A model generated the notes under the pieces. It did not search any database. It had not been told where the DNA came from and saw only the letters and a program-made list of their open reading frames with translations. Position numbers and translations under genes: made by a program. Below are positions 41,839-50,892 of a DNA stretch of 64,000 bases, in pieces; positions within the stretch are counted from its first letter, which is position 1, and the number at the start of each line of letters is the position of its first letter. This DNA is from Micromonospora inaquosa (GTDB taxonomy: Bacteria; Actinomycetota; Actinomycetes; Mycobacteriales; Micromonosporaceae). The stretch lies in assembly GCF_003857055.1 (NCBI RefSeq), contig NZ_QGSZ01000198.1, positions 44,206 to 108,205 of the forward strand, given 5' to 3'.

Positions 41839-42825
41839 TCACGCCTGCCGGGAGGACTGGGTCGCACGCAGCGTCAGCTCCAGGTAGGCCATCATCGGAA
41901 CGGCGACGACGAGGAAGAGCGTCGGTCGGTGCAGCGCGCCGAGCGACAGGAAGAACAGTGTGGTCGCCCGGATGAACCAGACCAGTGCCTCGTACGCCCG
42001 GGTCTCTGGCGCCCGGTTGAGTGTCACGAGGCTCTGCGTGAAGCCGAGCGCCGACGCGATCAGCAGCACCCAGCAGACGATCTCGGCGTAGGCACCCGCG
42101 CTATCGGCCTCCGCCACAGCGGCTGTACCCGCCGCTACCACCGCCACAATCGGAAATACCACGGCAATCCGGCTGGAGGCCCTGGTGCCGATGGCCACCG
42201 GCAGCGTGCGGTAGCCCGCGACCCGGTCGCCCTCGATGTCCTTGAAGTACCCGACGAGGCAGAAGCCGCTGAACGTGACAGCGACGAGCGCCGTCTGGAA
42301 CCAGGTCACCGCCGGGATGTCGAGCCAACCTGCGTCGGGTCGGACGGCCACGGCGCCGAGTACCGTGAACAGCGCCATGTCCACGCCGTTGACGAGATTG
42401 CCCAGCATGGGGATGCGTTTGGTCCAGGAGTAGACCAGGTGCCCACCGATCGCGATGACACTCCACAACGCCAGCGTCGGTGCGACCACGACGGCCACCA
42501 CCATCAGGGCCGCGGACAGCGTGAGCGTCAGCGCCAAGCCGATGTGGGGGTTGATCAGCCCGGTGACGAACGGGCGGTCCGGCGCATTGACCGCGTCGGC
42601 CTCACGGTCGAACCAGTCGTTGATGACCACGCCGACGCCGTATCCCAACGTGCAGAACAGCAGCCCGATCACGATACTCGCGGCGTTGGCCCCGGCCGGT
42701 GGCGCGGTCATACCGACCAGACCTGCCGACAGCGAGAAGGGCACGAAGTGCAGGCGCCACATCCGCGCCCATGCGACCACCAGGTCCCGGGTCCTGACTG
42801 TGGGTTCGAGCTGGTTGACGGTCAT
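41839..42825 (-). CDS. UbiA-family prenyltransferase
   Basis: This 328-residue membrane protein has about nine hydrophobic helices and both aspartate-rich motifs of the UbiA family: NDWFDREADAVNAPDRPF (about 72-89) and KDIEGDRVAGYRTLPVAIG (about 190-208). These motifs bind magnesium and the diphosphate of a prenyl donor. The acceptor is unclear: phenols and sugar phosphates are usual. It overlaps the serine-palmitoyltransferase-like gene by ATGA. Prenyl transfer together with an alpha-oxoamine synthase suggests a hybrid isoprenoid-amino-lipid. Confidence 0.87.
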   Translation of the reverse strand: MTVNQLEPTVRTRDLVVAWARMWRLHFVPFSLSAGLVGMTAPPAGANAASIVIGLLFCTLGYGVGVVINDWFDREADAVNAPDRPFVTGLINPHIGLALTLTLSAALMVVAVVVAPTLALWSVIAIGGHLVYSWTKRIPMLGNLVNGVDMALFTVLGAVAVRPDAGWLDIPAVTWFQTALVAVTFSGFCLVGYFKDIEGDRVAGYRTLPVAIGTRASSRIAVVFPIVAVVAAGTAAVAEADSAGAYAEIVCWVLLIASALGFTQSLVTLNRAPETRAYEALVWFIRATTLFFLSLGALHRPTLFLVVAVPMMAYLELTLRATQSSRQA

Positions 42826-44027
42826 TGATCCTCCAGGGACATCAGGTCGCCGACCTCGGCGAAAGCGGCGACGACGCGTTTGAGCTGCTCCGGTGTGTGC
42901 GTGGTGGAGAAGCTCGCTCGCAGCCGGGGCGAAGCCGCCGGGGGGATGACGGCGTTGACATACACGCCGCGGTCCAGCAGGTTGCGCCACGCGAGCAGGG
43001 TCTGCGGTACGTCGTCGAGCCGTACCGACACGATCGGCGTCTCGCTCGGGACCGGGTCGTAGCCCAGGGCCGTGAGCTCCCGACGCACATACGACGCGTT
43101 CTCTGTCGCCTGCTGGCACAGCCACGGCTCGGCCTTCAGGATGCCCAACGCGGCGTACGCGGCGGCCAGGCTGGCCGGTGGGGCGGATGCGCTGAAGATG
43201 AGGCTGCGCGCGTGGTGGCGCAGGTACTCGATGACATCCTCCGGGCCGAGCACGGCACCGCCGATCGACGCCAGCGACTTGCTGAACGTGACCGTGACGA
43301 GGTCGACCTGATCGGTGACGCCGAAGTGCGCGCTGGTGCCCCGGCCGTCGGCCAGCACGCCGATACCGTGCGCGTCATCGACGAGCAGGCGGGCCCCGTA
43401 CTGCCGGCACAGCCGTACCACCTCGGTGAGCGGGCACAGATCGCCGGCCATCGAGTACACCCCGTCCACGACCACCAAACGGCCGGCGTCCGAGGGGCTG
43501 GCTGCCAACTGTCGCTCCAGGTCGCCCATGTCGTTGTGGGCGAACCGTCGGGTCTTGGCCCGGCTCATGCCGCCGCCGTCGTAGACCGAGGCGTGCGCTT
43601 CGCGGTCGAGGATGACCACGTCGTGACGCGACAGCAGCGATGCGATCACTCCGACGTTTGCCTGGTAGCCGGTCGGAAACACCAGTGCCGCCGGCATACC
43701 GACGAAGTCGGCCAGCTCCTGTTCAAGTTTGTCGTGTAGTGGCGTGTTGCCGTTGAGCAGCCGCGAGCCCGTGCGCGACGTGCCGTACTCTTCGATCGCC
43801 GCCTGCGCCGCGGCTTTCACGCGCGGGTCAGAGGTCAGCCCGAGGTAGTTGTTCGAGCCGCACATGAGGATGTCGCCGTCGAGTGTCTGCGCGACGGTCG
43901 CGTCGTGCCCCTCGAAGGGAATGAAGTACGGGTAAAGGTTGGCTGCGCGAGCCTCCCGGCTCTCGGTGTATGACTGGCAGCGACCGAAGATATCAACTGT
44001 CACCACGGTTCGCGAAACCCCTCTCAT
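42822..44027 (-). CDS. PLP alpha-oxoamine synthase, serine palmitoyltransferase-like
   Basis: This 401-residue fold-type I PLP enzyme condenses an amino acid with an acyl-CoA and releases CO2. Landmarks: CGSNNYLGLTSDP, SRTGSRLLNGNTPLHDKLE, VFPTGYQANVGVIAS, HASVYDG (His145 stacks on PLP), RFAHNDMGDL, GVYSMAGDLCPL, LLVDDAHGIGVL (Asp218, His220) and VTFSKSLASIGG (PLP lysine Lys250). These match bacterial serine palmitoyltransferase better than BioF or glycine C-acetyltransferase. I used ATG 44027 (GGGG six bases upstream); a GTG at 44006 behind GAGGGG is possible. It is the first gene of a seven-gene operon. Confidence 0.85.
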   Translation of the reverse strand: MRGVSRTVVTVDIFGRCQSYTESREARAANLYPYFIPFEGHDATVAQTLDGDILMCGSNNYLGLTSDPRVKAAAQAAIEEYGTSRTGSRLLNGNTPLHDKLEQELADFVGMPAALVFPTGYQANVGVIASLLSRHDVVILDREAHASVYDGGGMSRAKTRRFAHNDMGDLERQLAASPSDAGRLVVVDGVYSMAGDLCPLTEVVRLCRQYGARLLVDDAHGIGVLADGRGTSAHFGVTDQVDLVTVTFSKSLASIGGAVLGPEDVIEYLRHHARSLIFSASAPPASLAAAYAALGILKAEPWLCQQATENASYVRRELTALGYDPVPSETPIVSVRLDDVPQTLLAWRNLLDRGVYVNAVIPPAASPRLRASFSTTHTPEQLKRVVAAFAEVGDLMSLEDQ

Positions 44028-45023
44028 CTGGTGCCCCGTGTGCATCGGGCCGTTCGACGGACCTGCTGTTCCAGTAGTCGGCACAATCGCTCTGGACAGT
44101 GGCGCACCGGCGATCGATATCGGCCAGCACGTAGCCGCTGTGTGGAGGGAGGTGGCCGGTGGTCTCTCCCACCGCTGGCGCCGCCAGCTCGCGGGCTGAG
44201 CCGGCCCAGGGACGCCGCGGCTGGACTCGGTGAACCACGGCGCGAGGGCGTTCCTCGTCCCCGGCAGGTGGTGGCCGCCTGGTCGTAGAAGACGGCCGGA
44301 GGCGATGTTGATGCCCGGCCGGGCCGTCCCGCCCGACGAGCGACGGCACCGACACGGCTCCCGGCCTTGGATACGCCGCCGGATGCGATGCCGGCCGTTT
44401 CGCCGGCATCGTCGTCTGACCATTCTGGAGTTCGGGTGCGAGCCGGGCCACCGCTGTCTGCAATTCGGTCCATGGTTGCCGAACACTGGCCGACATCAGG
44501 AAAATGGGCTCATGCGGATCGGCGCTAGCCTTGTCGACCTGTTCCGCAGCTTGTTCCGCAGCATTCCTCGGGAACCAAGGCGAAAATCCAGGGATGCGGC
44601 GCTATAGCAGTGCAGGAAAAATGGCGTTGCGGTGGCAGCGCAAGGATCATTAGCCCCCCGTTCCGCTGTCTGCATTCACCAGCGGCGATCGCTTGACGAT
44701 CTCTCTGGAGCAGGATGCTACGCCGGATCCGCAGCGCGAGTCCAGTCCACTTTGGGCGTCGGATCCTCCCGGCCGCCGCGCCCGCGCCGCCTTCCAGGTG
44801 GCTTGTGCCAGGTGGCAAGCGAGAGGGCGAGACCAAGGGCTATCTCAGCCCGTTGGGCAAGATCAACGAATAGTCGTCAGTGAAAGTTGTCTCACACCAT
44901 GGCATCGAGGTGGCTCGCTGCTGGGTAATCGGCCGGGATGGCCGTGAGCGCTCGCCTTTGTCCGATTTGGTGGTGGTGGGAGTGACCTGCGAACCTCCGA
45001 GTGGATGTGGATAATGGTCGATC
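44028..45023. other. 996-base stretch with no supported gene
   Basis: It lies between the divergent lipid operon and the VOC gene. Several open frames cross it on both strands but none has a ribosome site, a recognisable family or typical codon-position GC. The part next to 44028 should hold the lipid-operon promoter. GTTCCGCAGC occurs twice, 11 bases apart, near 44540-44560. Nothing else stands out. Confidence 0.4.
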
Positions 45024-45407
45024 GTGGCGCATCGCAGCAGACTCTTGACCATCCTGATTGACGTACCACGCGGTGAGGCAGCCGCGGCTGCCGCCTTCTG
45101 GTCGGAAGCCCTTGGCGTGCCTGCACGGACAGTTCCCGACGAGCAGCAGTTCACCTCTCTGCACGGCGCACTGCCCGGGCTGGTTCTGGCGGTGCAGGCC
45201 GTGGATGACCAGGCTCGCTACCACGTCGACATCGAGACCGACGACGTTGAGGCGGAAACCCGCCGGCTGGTCGCTCACGGCGCCGTCGAGATCGGCCGCT
45301 GGTTGGAGTGCGTCACCTTACGGGCCCCGGGCGGTCACCTCGTGTGCGTCATTCCGTCCCACACCGATCCGGAGACCTTTGAGGCTCTTTCTCAGGCGTG
45401 GGAGTAA
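45024..45407 (+). CDS. VOC (glyoxalase/bleomycin-resistance) family protein
   Basis: This 127-residue protein has the paired beta-alpha-beta-beta-beta units of the VOC fold: TILIDVPRGEAAAAAAFWSEALG at the start, YHVDIETDDVEAETRRLVAHGA and RAPGGHLVCVIP at the end. Members bind a metal or a small drug. No partner gene shows its substrate. The GTG start at 45024 lies eight bases after GATAAT with no ribosome site, so the message may be leaderless. Confidence 0.8.
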   Translation: MAHRSRLLTILIDVPRGEAAAAAAFWSEALGVPARTVPDEQQFTSLHGALPGLVLAVQAVDDQARYHVDIETDDVEAETRRLVAHGAVEIGRWLECVTLRAPGGHLVCVIPSHTDPETFEALSQAWE

Positions 45408-45479
45408 ACGCTCAGATCACGGGTTGGTCGCGGTGCCGTCGTCGCAATGCACCGCGCGGCGGCCCACTTAGCCGATACT

Positions 45480-45640
45480 TGCGAACCGGCCGACTGGGCT
45501 CCATCGTCTAATGCGTTCCAGGTGCTTTCCGACGTGACGGCGATGGTCATTTCGGTCTCGAGGAATCCTGGTGCCACAGCGTTCACCGTCACGCCGCGTC
45601 ATCCCAGGTCGCGAGCCTCCATGAGATGTTGACGGCGCCG
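45480..45640 (-). pseudogene. SDR C-terminal remnant
   Basis: Read leftwards, the strand gives MEARDLG, an in-frame TGA, then RGVTVNAVAPGFLETEMT. This is the well-known ARELGPRGVTVNAVAPGF segment of FabG-like dehydrogenases, so the stop interrupts a former gene. No catalytic part is left. The rest of the 421-base space 45408-45828 shows nothing recognisable. Confidence 0.6.
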
Positions 45641-45828
45641 CCCGAGATTGGACCTGTCTGTTTCGAACGTTCAATGGAAGCAGCTCTTTCCGGTCGCCGA
45701 AGAACCGTTTCCGTGCTCGGCTCACCGGCCGCGAGCCGGCTAGGATGTCCAGAACAGCGAAAAGGCCCGGATGAAGCTCACCTACGGTGAGGCGGCGTGG
45801 TTCGCCCGGTGGGGCAGTGGACCCGTCG

Positions 45829-47082
45829 TCATGTGAAAGGCCGGTCACTGTCACGGCTCGAAGTTCGGACGAGTCGACTCCGGTCCCCGGTCCAGGCCGC
45901 TTCGAGGATCGCGGTCAGGCTCGCGGTGTCGGTCGGGCCTGGATGATTCTGGATCAGGCGGGTGACGCCACTGGCCATCTCGGCGAAGCGTGGGAGGTCG
46001 GCGCGTGCCACGCCGATGTCCGCCAAGGTGGGAGGGATGCCGATGTCGGCAAGGAGCCCGTCGAGCCAGGCGAGGAACGTATCGGCGGCCTCAGTATCCG
46101 AGGCGTCGGTCACGTCGAGCCCGCACACCCTGGCGAGGATGGCCAACCGGTCGCCGATGGCATCCCTGGCCGCGTCCAACGCGTAGGGCAGCAGCAGCCC
46201 GACGCCCAGGCCGTGCGGCGTGTGCGTGGCCGCGCCGATGGGGTACTGGAGAGCGTGCGGGGCCCCGTTGCCCGCATGGGAAAACGCGAGCCCGGCGAGC
46301 ATGGACCCATAGGACATGTCCGCGCGTGCCTCCGTGTCGCCTCCGTCCCGGACAGCACGACGCAAGCTACGGGCGATCCGCTCCGCGGCCAGGAGCGCGT
46401 AGTGGTCGGTGATCGGGTTGCGGCCGAGGAAGACCTGCTCCACCGGGTCGCGCGGTCCGTGGGGCCGGGGACGCGCGGTGTAGCTCTCCACCGCGTGGCA
46501 GAACGCGTCGATGCCGGAGTGGGCGGTGACGGTCGAGGGGCAGGTGTAGGTGAGTTCGGGGTCGACGATGGCGAAGTCGGGCACGATGTGGACGCTGGAA
46601 ACGCCCACCTTCAGCTCGCGGTCCGGGTCGGTCAACACCGAGACGGGTGTGAGCTCGGAGCCGGTGCCTGACGTCGTCGGGACCGCGACGAGAGGCATCG
46701 TCGGCCCCGGCACCTTCGACTCGCCGTAGAAGTCGCGCGGCGATCCACCGTGGCGCCGGATGACGCCGACGATTTTGGCGAGGTCGATCACCGTGCCACC
46801 CCCGATGGCGAGGATCACGTCGGCGTCCACCTTGGCGGCGGCCGAGACGGCCAGGGCGACATCGGCGAGTGGCACGTCTGGTGTCGCATCGGAGAACACC
46901 TCGACGACGTCGACCTTCTCCCGCACGGCGGCCACGATCTCGGCCACGCCCGGCTGCCCCAGAAGGACCTTGTCGGTCACGATGAGGACTCGTGAGCCAC
47001 TCTCGGCCACCACTCGTGGGATGTTCTGCGCGACCCCTTCGCCCACTATCAGTTGGCGTGGTCCGCGGACGGTCTCAAGCAT
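45829..47082 (-). CDS. Iron-containing (group III) alcohol dehydrogenase
   Basis: This 417-residue NAD(P)-dependent dehydrogenase has the GGGTVIDLAK cofactor motif (about 93-102) and VPTTSGTGSELTPVSVL. The metal ligands fall in SGIDAFCHAVES (Asp and His) and NGAPHALQYPIGAATHTPHG (two His). Group III enzymes oxidise or reduce small alcohols and aldehydes such as 1,3-propanediol, lactaldehyde or maleylacetate. The last 15 residues are Arg/Ser-rich. It lies 81 bases after the aldehyde dehydrogenase, and both follow the ABC importer genes on the same strand, so alcohol import and two-step oxidation to the acid is the likely use. Confidence 0.9.
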   Translation of the reverse strand: MLETVRGPRQLIVGEGVAQNIPRVVAESGSRVLIVTDKVLLGQPGVAEIVAAVREKVDVVEVFSDATPDVPLADVALAVSAAAKVDADVILAIGGGTVIDLAKIVGVIRRHGGSPRDFYGESKVPGPTMPLVAVPTTSGTGSELTPVSVLTDPDRELKVGVSSVHIVPDFAIVDPELTYTCPSTVTAHSGIDAFCHAVESYTARPRPHGPRDPVEQVFLGRNPITDHYALLAAERIARSLRRAVRDGGDTEARADMSYGSMLAGLAFSHAGNGAPHALQYPIGAATHTPHGLGVGLLLPYALDAARDAIGDRLAILARVCGLDVTDASDTEAADTFLAWLDGLLADIGIPPTLADIGVARADLPRFAEMASGVTRLIQNHPGPTDTASLTAILEAAWTGDRSRLVRTSSRDSDRPFT

Positions 47083-47163
47083 GTCAGTGCCTCTCCGGAA
47101 CGTCGGCGTTATGGGTGCGCGGGGCGCGGTGATCCTCGGCGGGCGCCCGGAGCAGCAGGCCGG

Positions 47164-48624
47164 TCACGGTAGGTCGATCGCCGCGTAGGTGACGTCGAGG
47201 TATTCCAGGATTCCCTCGTGCGACCCCTCCTTGCCGATCCCGGACTGCTTCACGCCACCGAACGGAGCTGACGGGTCCGATATCAGGCCACGGTTGATGC
47301 CGAGCATTCCCGTATCCAGCCCTTCGGCGAACCGGAGCGCCCGCTGAAGGTCACGGGTGAAGACGTATCCGACCAGGCCGTACTCGGTGTCGTTGGCCTT
47401 CGCCATCACCTCGTCGTCGGACGTGAACGAGATGATCGGCGCCACCGGGCCGAAGATCTCCGCCTGCAGCATCAGCGCATCCTCGGGCACGTCGACGAGG
47501 ACTGTGGGCGGGTAGAAGTGGCCCGGCCCATCCGGACGCTCGCCGCCCACCAGGACCCGGGCGCCGCGATCCACCGCGTCGGCGACGAGCTCGTCGATCT
47601 TGGCGACCGAGGCCTCGTCGATCAACGCGCCGACGTCCACGCCGTCGTCGAGACCATGGCCCACCGACAGCGCGCCCATCCGCTCGGCGAAGCGCGCCGT
47701 GAACTCCTCGCGCACCGGTTCCTCGACGTAGATCCGGTTCGCCGCGATGCAGGACTCCCCGATGTTGCGCATCTTGGCCACCATGGCACCGTCGAGCGCG
47801 ACGTCCAGGTCGGCGTCGGCACACACGATCAGGGCCGCGTTGCCGCCCAGTTCCATCGAGGTGCGCAGCACGTTGTCCGCGGCCTGCCGTAGCAGCACGC
47901 GCCCGACCTCGGTCGACCCCGTGAACGAGAGCTTGCGGGTCCGACTGTCGGCCAGCAGTGCGGAGACCACCTTGCCGGCACGCTTGGTGGTCACCACGTT
48001 GACGACGCCCGGGGGAATACCGACCTCTTCCATGATGCGGGCCAGCAACAGCATGGTGAGTGGCGTCTGGCCGGCCGGTTTGGTGATCGTCGTGCAGCCC
48101 GCGGCCAACGCGGGAGCGATCTTGCGGGCGCCCATCGCCAACGGAAAGTTCCAGGGCGTCACGAAGGCGCACGGTCCGACGGGCTTCGGGACGGTGAGGA
48201 TGCGGTATCCACCTGAGGGGGCGGTGTTGTAGCGCCCCTCGACACGCACCGCCTCCTCGGCGAACCAACGGAAGAACTCGGCGCCGTAGGCCACCTCTGC
48301 CCGAGCCTCGGCGAGCGGCTTGCCCATCTCGAGCGTGATCAGCCGGGCGACCTCCTCGGATCGCTCGGTCAGTGCCCGGTACGTCGCGGTCAACAACTCT
48401 GACCGTTTCCGCGGCGGGGTGGCCGCCCACTCCGTCATTGCCGTGCTCGCCGCGTCCAGCGCGGCGAGCCCGTCAACGACGTCGGCGTCCGCCACCTCGG
48501 CGATGGTCTTGCCGGTGGCCGGGTCCTCGACGGCAAAGGTGGCTCCGCTTGCGGCGTCGCGCCAGGCGTCGCCAATCCGGAGCCGCCGGTGCTCGGGGGC
48601 CAGGACGTTCATCGGGTCACTCAT
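47164..48624 (-). CDS. NAD(P)-dependent aldehyde dehydrogenase, GabD-like
   Basis: This 486-residue class-3-type ALDH contains VTPWNFPLAM, the cofactor loop FTGSTEVGR, the catalytic Glu in MELGGNAALIV, the nucleophilic Cys in GESCIAANRIYVEE, and the C-terminal APFGGVKQSGIGKEG. The wording matches succinate-semialdehyde dehydrogenase GabD, which also accepts other short aldehydes. ATG 48624 has a perfect AGGAGG site; the open frame continues upstream without one. It is a partner of the iron alcohol dehydrogenase. Confidence 0.92.
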   Translation of the reverse strand: MSDPMNVLAPEHRRLRIGDAWRDAASGATFAVEDPATGKTIAEVADADVVDGLAALDAASTAMTEWAATPPRKRSELLTATYRALTERSEEVARLITLEMGKPLAEARAEVAYGAEFFRWFAEEAVRVEGRYNTAPSGGYRILTVPKPVGPCAFVTPWNFPLAMGARKIAPALAAGCTTITKPAGQTPLTMLLLARIMEEVGIPPGVVNVVTTKRAGKVVSALLADSRTRKLSFTGSTEVGRVLLRQAADNVLRTSMELGGNAALIVCADADLDVALDGAMVAKMRNIGESCIAANRIYVEEPVREEFTARFAERMGALSVGHGLDDGVDVGALIDEASVAKIDELVADAVDRGARVLVGGERPDGPGHFYPPTVLVDVPEDALMLQAEIFGPVAPIISFTSDDEVMAKANDTEYGLVGYVFTRDLQRALRFAEGLDTGMLGINRGLISDPSAPFGGVKQSGIGKEGSHEGILEYLDVTYAAIDLP

Positions 48625-48748
48625 TGCGTCGCCTCCTGTGTTGCTCTTGGTGATGTCCGGCGTGCCCCGGCGATCGCGCGGTGCGCGTAGACGGACGGGC
48701 GCTCGATTGCCACGTGTGGGCGCACGGTGCCGTCGCCGCCCGGCGCCG

Positions 48749-49825
48749 TTACCGCCCCGCCTCGGACAGCGACACCCCGGTGCCCGCGTCGAACAGGTGC
48801 GCACGGTCCAGGTCGACAGTGACCGACAGTCGCTCGCCCGGCGTACCGCTGACGGTGGGTCGTGCCTTGACCTTGAGGATCTCCGTCCCCACTCGGACGT
48901 CGACCACCGTTCGGTCACCGAGAGGCTCAAGCCCGTAGAGCTCTCCCGACAACGACGCGTCCCCGCGCTGCTCGACGGACAGGTCCTCCGCGCGCAGGCC
49001 CAGCAGCAGCGCCTGACCGTCCTCAGCCGTGGCCCAGCGGGGCCGCGGCAGCGTCCAGCCGTCCGCACCGACCAGGCGATCTCCCTCGGCGTGGCAGGTG
49101 AGCAGGCTGATCGGCGGGCTCCCGACGAATCCGGCGACCCACTGGTTGGCGGGACGCTCGTACACCTCGGTCGGCGTTCCGACCTGTTGCACCTTCCCCT
49201 CCTTGAGGACCGCTACCTGATCGGCCATGGACAGGGCCTCGACCTGGTCGTTGGTCACGTAGACGAAGGTTGCTCCGAGGCTCCGGTGGATGCGGGTCAG
49301 CTCGGTGCGCATCTCGACCCGGAGCTTGAGGTCGAGGTTCGTCAGCGGCTCGTCCATGAGAAACGCGCGCGGGCTACGGACCAGTGCCCGGGCCAGGGCG
49401 ACCCGCTGCATCTCACCGCCCGACAACTGCGCGGGACGACGCTGTAGCAGACGTTCGATGTGCAGCAGGCTCGACATCTGCTCGACGGCAGCGGCGATCT
49501 CGCTCGACGAACGGCGGCGTGCCCGCAACGGCGAGGCGATGTTCTCGTACACCGTGTGTCGCGGGTAGAGGGCGTAGCTCTGGAAGACCATGGCCAGGTC
49601 GCGTGCGGCCGGAGTGTCACCGGTCGCATCCCTCCCGTCCAGGTGCACAGACCCGGCGTCAAGCTTCTCGAGGCCGGCGATCGCCCGCAGGGTCGTCGTC
49701 TTTCCTGCCCCGGAGGGCCCGAGTACGACGAAGAACGAGCCGTCCGGCACGTCCAGCGTCACCCCGTCCAGGGCCTGGACCTTGCCGAAGGACTTGCGCA
49801 GCCCGTGCGCTGCCACGGTTCCCAT
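48749..49825 (-). CDS. MalK/UgpC-type ABC ATPase with Asn in the switch loop
   Basis: This 358-residue sugar-importer ATPase has Walker A GPSGAGKTT (36-44), the Q-loop MVFQSYALYP, the signature LSGGEMQ (134-140), Walker B AFLMDEPLTNLD (Glu159) and a C-terminal OB regulatory domain. The switch (H-loop) residue at 192 is Asn (YVTNDQVEAL), where MalK and the neighbouring ATPase have His. It overlaps the second ATPase gene by ATGA. Two ATPases in one operon, as in the glycerol transporter GlpSTPQV, suggest a heterodimer with one impaired site. Confidence 0.9.
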   Translation of the reverse strand: MGTVAAHGLRKSFGKVQALDGVTLDVPDGSFFVVLGPSGAGKTTTLRAIAGLEKLDAGSVHLDGRDATGDTPAARDLAMVFQSYALYPRHTVYENIASPLRARRRSSSEIAAAVEQMSSLLHIERLLQRRPAQLSGGEMQRVALARALVRSPRAFLMDEPLTNLDLKLRVEMRTELTRIHRSLGATFVYVTNDQVEALSMADQVAVLKEGKVQQVGTPTEVYERPANQWVAGFVGSPPISLLTCHAEGDRLVGADGWTLPRPRWATAEDGQALLLGLRAEDLSVEQRGDASLSGELYGLEPLGDRTVVDVRVGTEILKVKARPTVSGTPGERLSVTVDLDRAHLFDAGTGVSLSEAGR

Positions 49826-50892
49826 CAGGCCACCAGCTCTTCCGTGCTCACGTCGTAGACCGCCGGGGCTCCGCCGGTGTGCCGCAGCCCGACCTTTGCG
49901 TCAGCGGCGAAACGAATAGTCGGTGGCATCCGAACCCGGACGTCACGCTGGCCGTCGTGGTCGACCACGTAGATGATTTCGTCGCCCAGCCACTCCGCCG
50001 AGACCACCCGGGCCGGGATCGAGCCTTCCGCCCCTGGCGCGGTGACCTCCAGCGCCTCCGGCCGGATGCCGGCGACCAGGCGACGGTCGCGCGGCAGGCC
50101 CGGCGGTGGCGTGAGGCCCAGTCCGCCGGCACTGCGCAGCTTCCCGTCGGCCACCTCGACCTCAATCAGGTTCATCGGCGGGGAGCCGATGAATGCGGCG
50201 CAGAAAAGACTCGCCGGACGGTCGTAGACCTCCAGTGGCGTGCCGATCTGCTCGACGCGGCCCTTGTTGAGGATGGCGATCCGGTGACCGAGCGACATCG
50301 CCTCGACCTGGTCGTGGGTGACGTAGACCATCGTCGCCCCCAGTTCCCCCTGCAGGTGCTTGATCTCCGTGCGCATGTCCGCCCGCAGCTCCGCGTCCAG
50401 ATTGGTGAGGGGTTCGTCCATGAGGAACGCGCGCGGTCGTCGCACCAGGGCGCGGGCAAGCGCGACGCGCTGCTGCTCCCCGCCGGACAGCTGGCGTGGT
50501 CGTCGGTCCAGGAGAGGACCAAGCCGCATCAGCCGGGCGGCCTCGTTGACCCGCTCGTGCACCTCCGGCTTGGGCAGTCCCTCGGCCCGCAGTGGGAACG
50601 CCAGGTTGTCGCGGGTCTTCAGATGCGGGTAGAGAGCGTAGAACTGGAACACCATGGCGATGTCGCGCTCGGCGGGCGGCAGGTCATTGACCAGCGTTTC
50701 GCCGATGTGGATGTCGCCCGTCGTCTGCCTCTCCAGGCCGGCGATGGCCCGCAGCGTGGTCGTCTTGCCGCAGCCCGACGGGCCGAGCATCACGAACAAC
50801 TCGCCGTCGCCGATGGACAGGTCCACGTGGTCAACCGCGACCGTCCCGTCCGGGTAGCGCTTGTGCAGCGCGGTCACCTCGATGCCCGCCAT
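49825..50892 (-). CDS. MalK/UgpC-type ABC ATPase (canonical)
   Basis: This 355-residue ATPase has all standard motifs: GPSGCGKTT, MVFQFYALYP, LSGGEQQ, FLMDEPLTNLD and YVTHDQVEAM with the switch His intact, followed by an OB-type domain (about 240-355). Gene overlaps on both sides (with the other ATPase and with the permease) make it part of a five-gene importer operon. It probably pairs with the Asn-variant ATPase on the permease dimer. Confidence 0.92.
   Translation of the reverse strand: MAGIEVTALHKRYPDGTVAVDHVDLSIGDGELFVMLGPSGCGKTTTLRAIAGLERQTTGDIHIGETLVNDLPPAERDIAMVFQFYALYPHLKTRDNLAFPLRAEGLPKPEVHERVNEAARLMRLGPLLDRRPRQLSGGEQQRVALARALVRRPRAFLMDEPLTNLDAELRADMRTEIKHLQGELGATMVYVTHDQVEAMSLGHRIAILNKGRVEQIGTPLEVYDRPASLFCAAFIGSPPMNLIEVEVADGKLRSAGGLGLTPPPGLPRDRRLVAGIRPEALEVTAPGAEGSIPARVVSAEWLGDEIIYVVDHDGQRDVRVRMPPTIRFAADAKVGLRHTGGAPAVYDVSTEELVA

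Noticed and set aside
44028..44607. Short open frames in the 1-kb gap
   Set aside because: Arg/Pro-rich products without a ribosome site or homology pattern on either strand.
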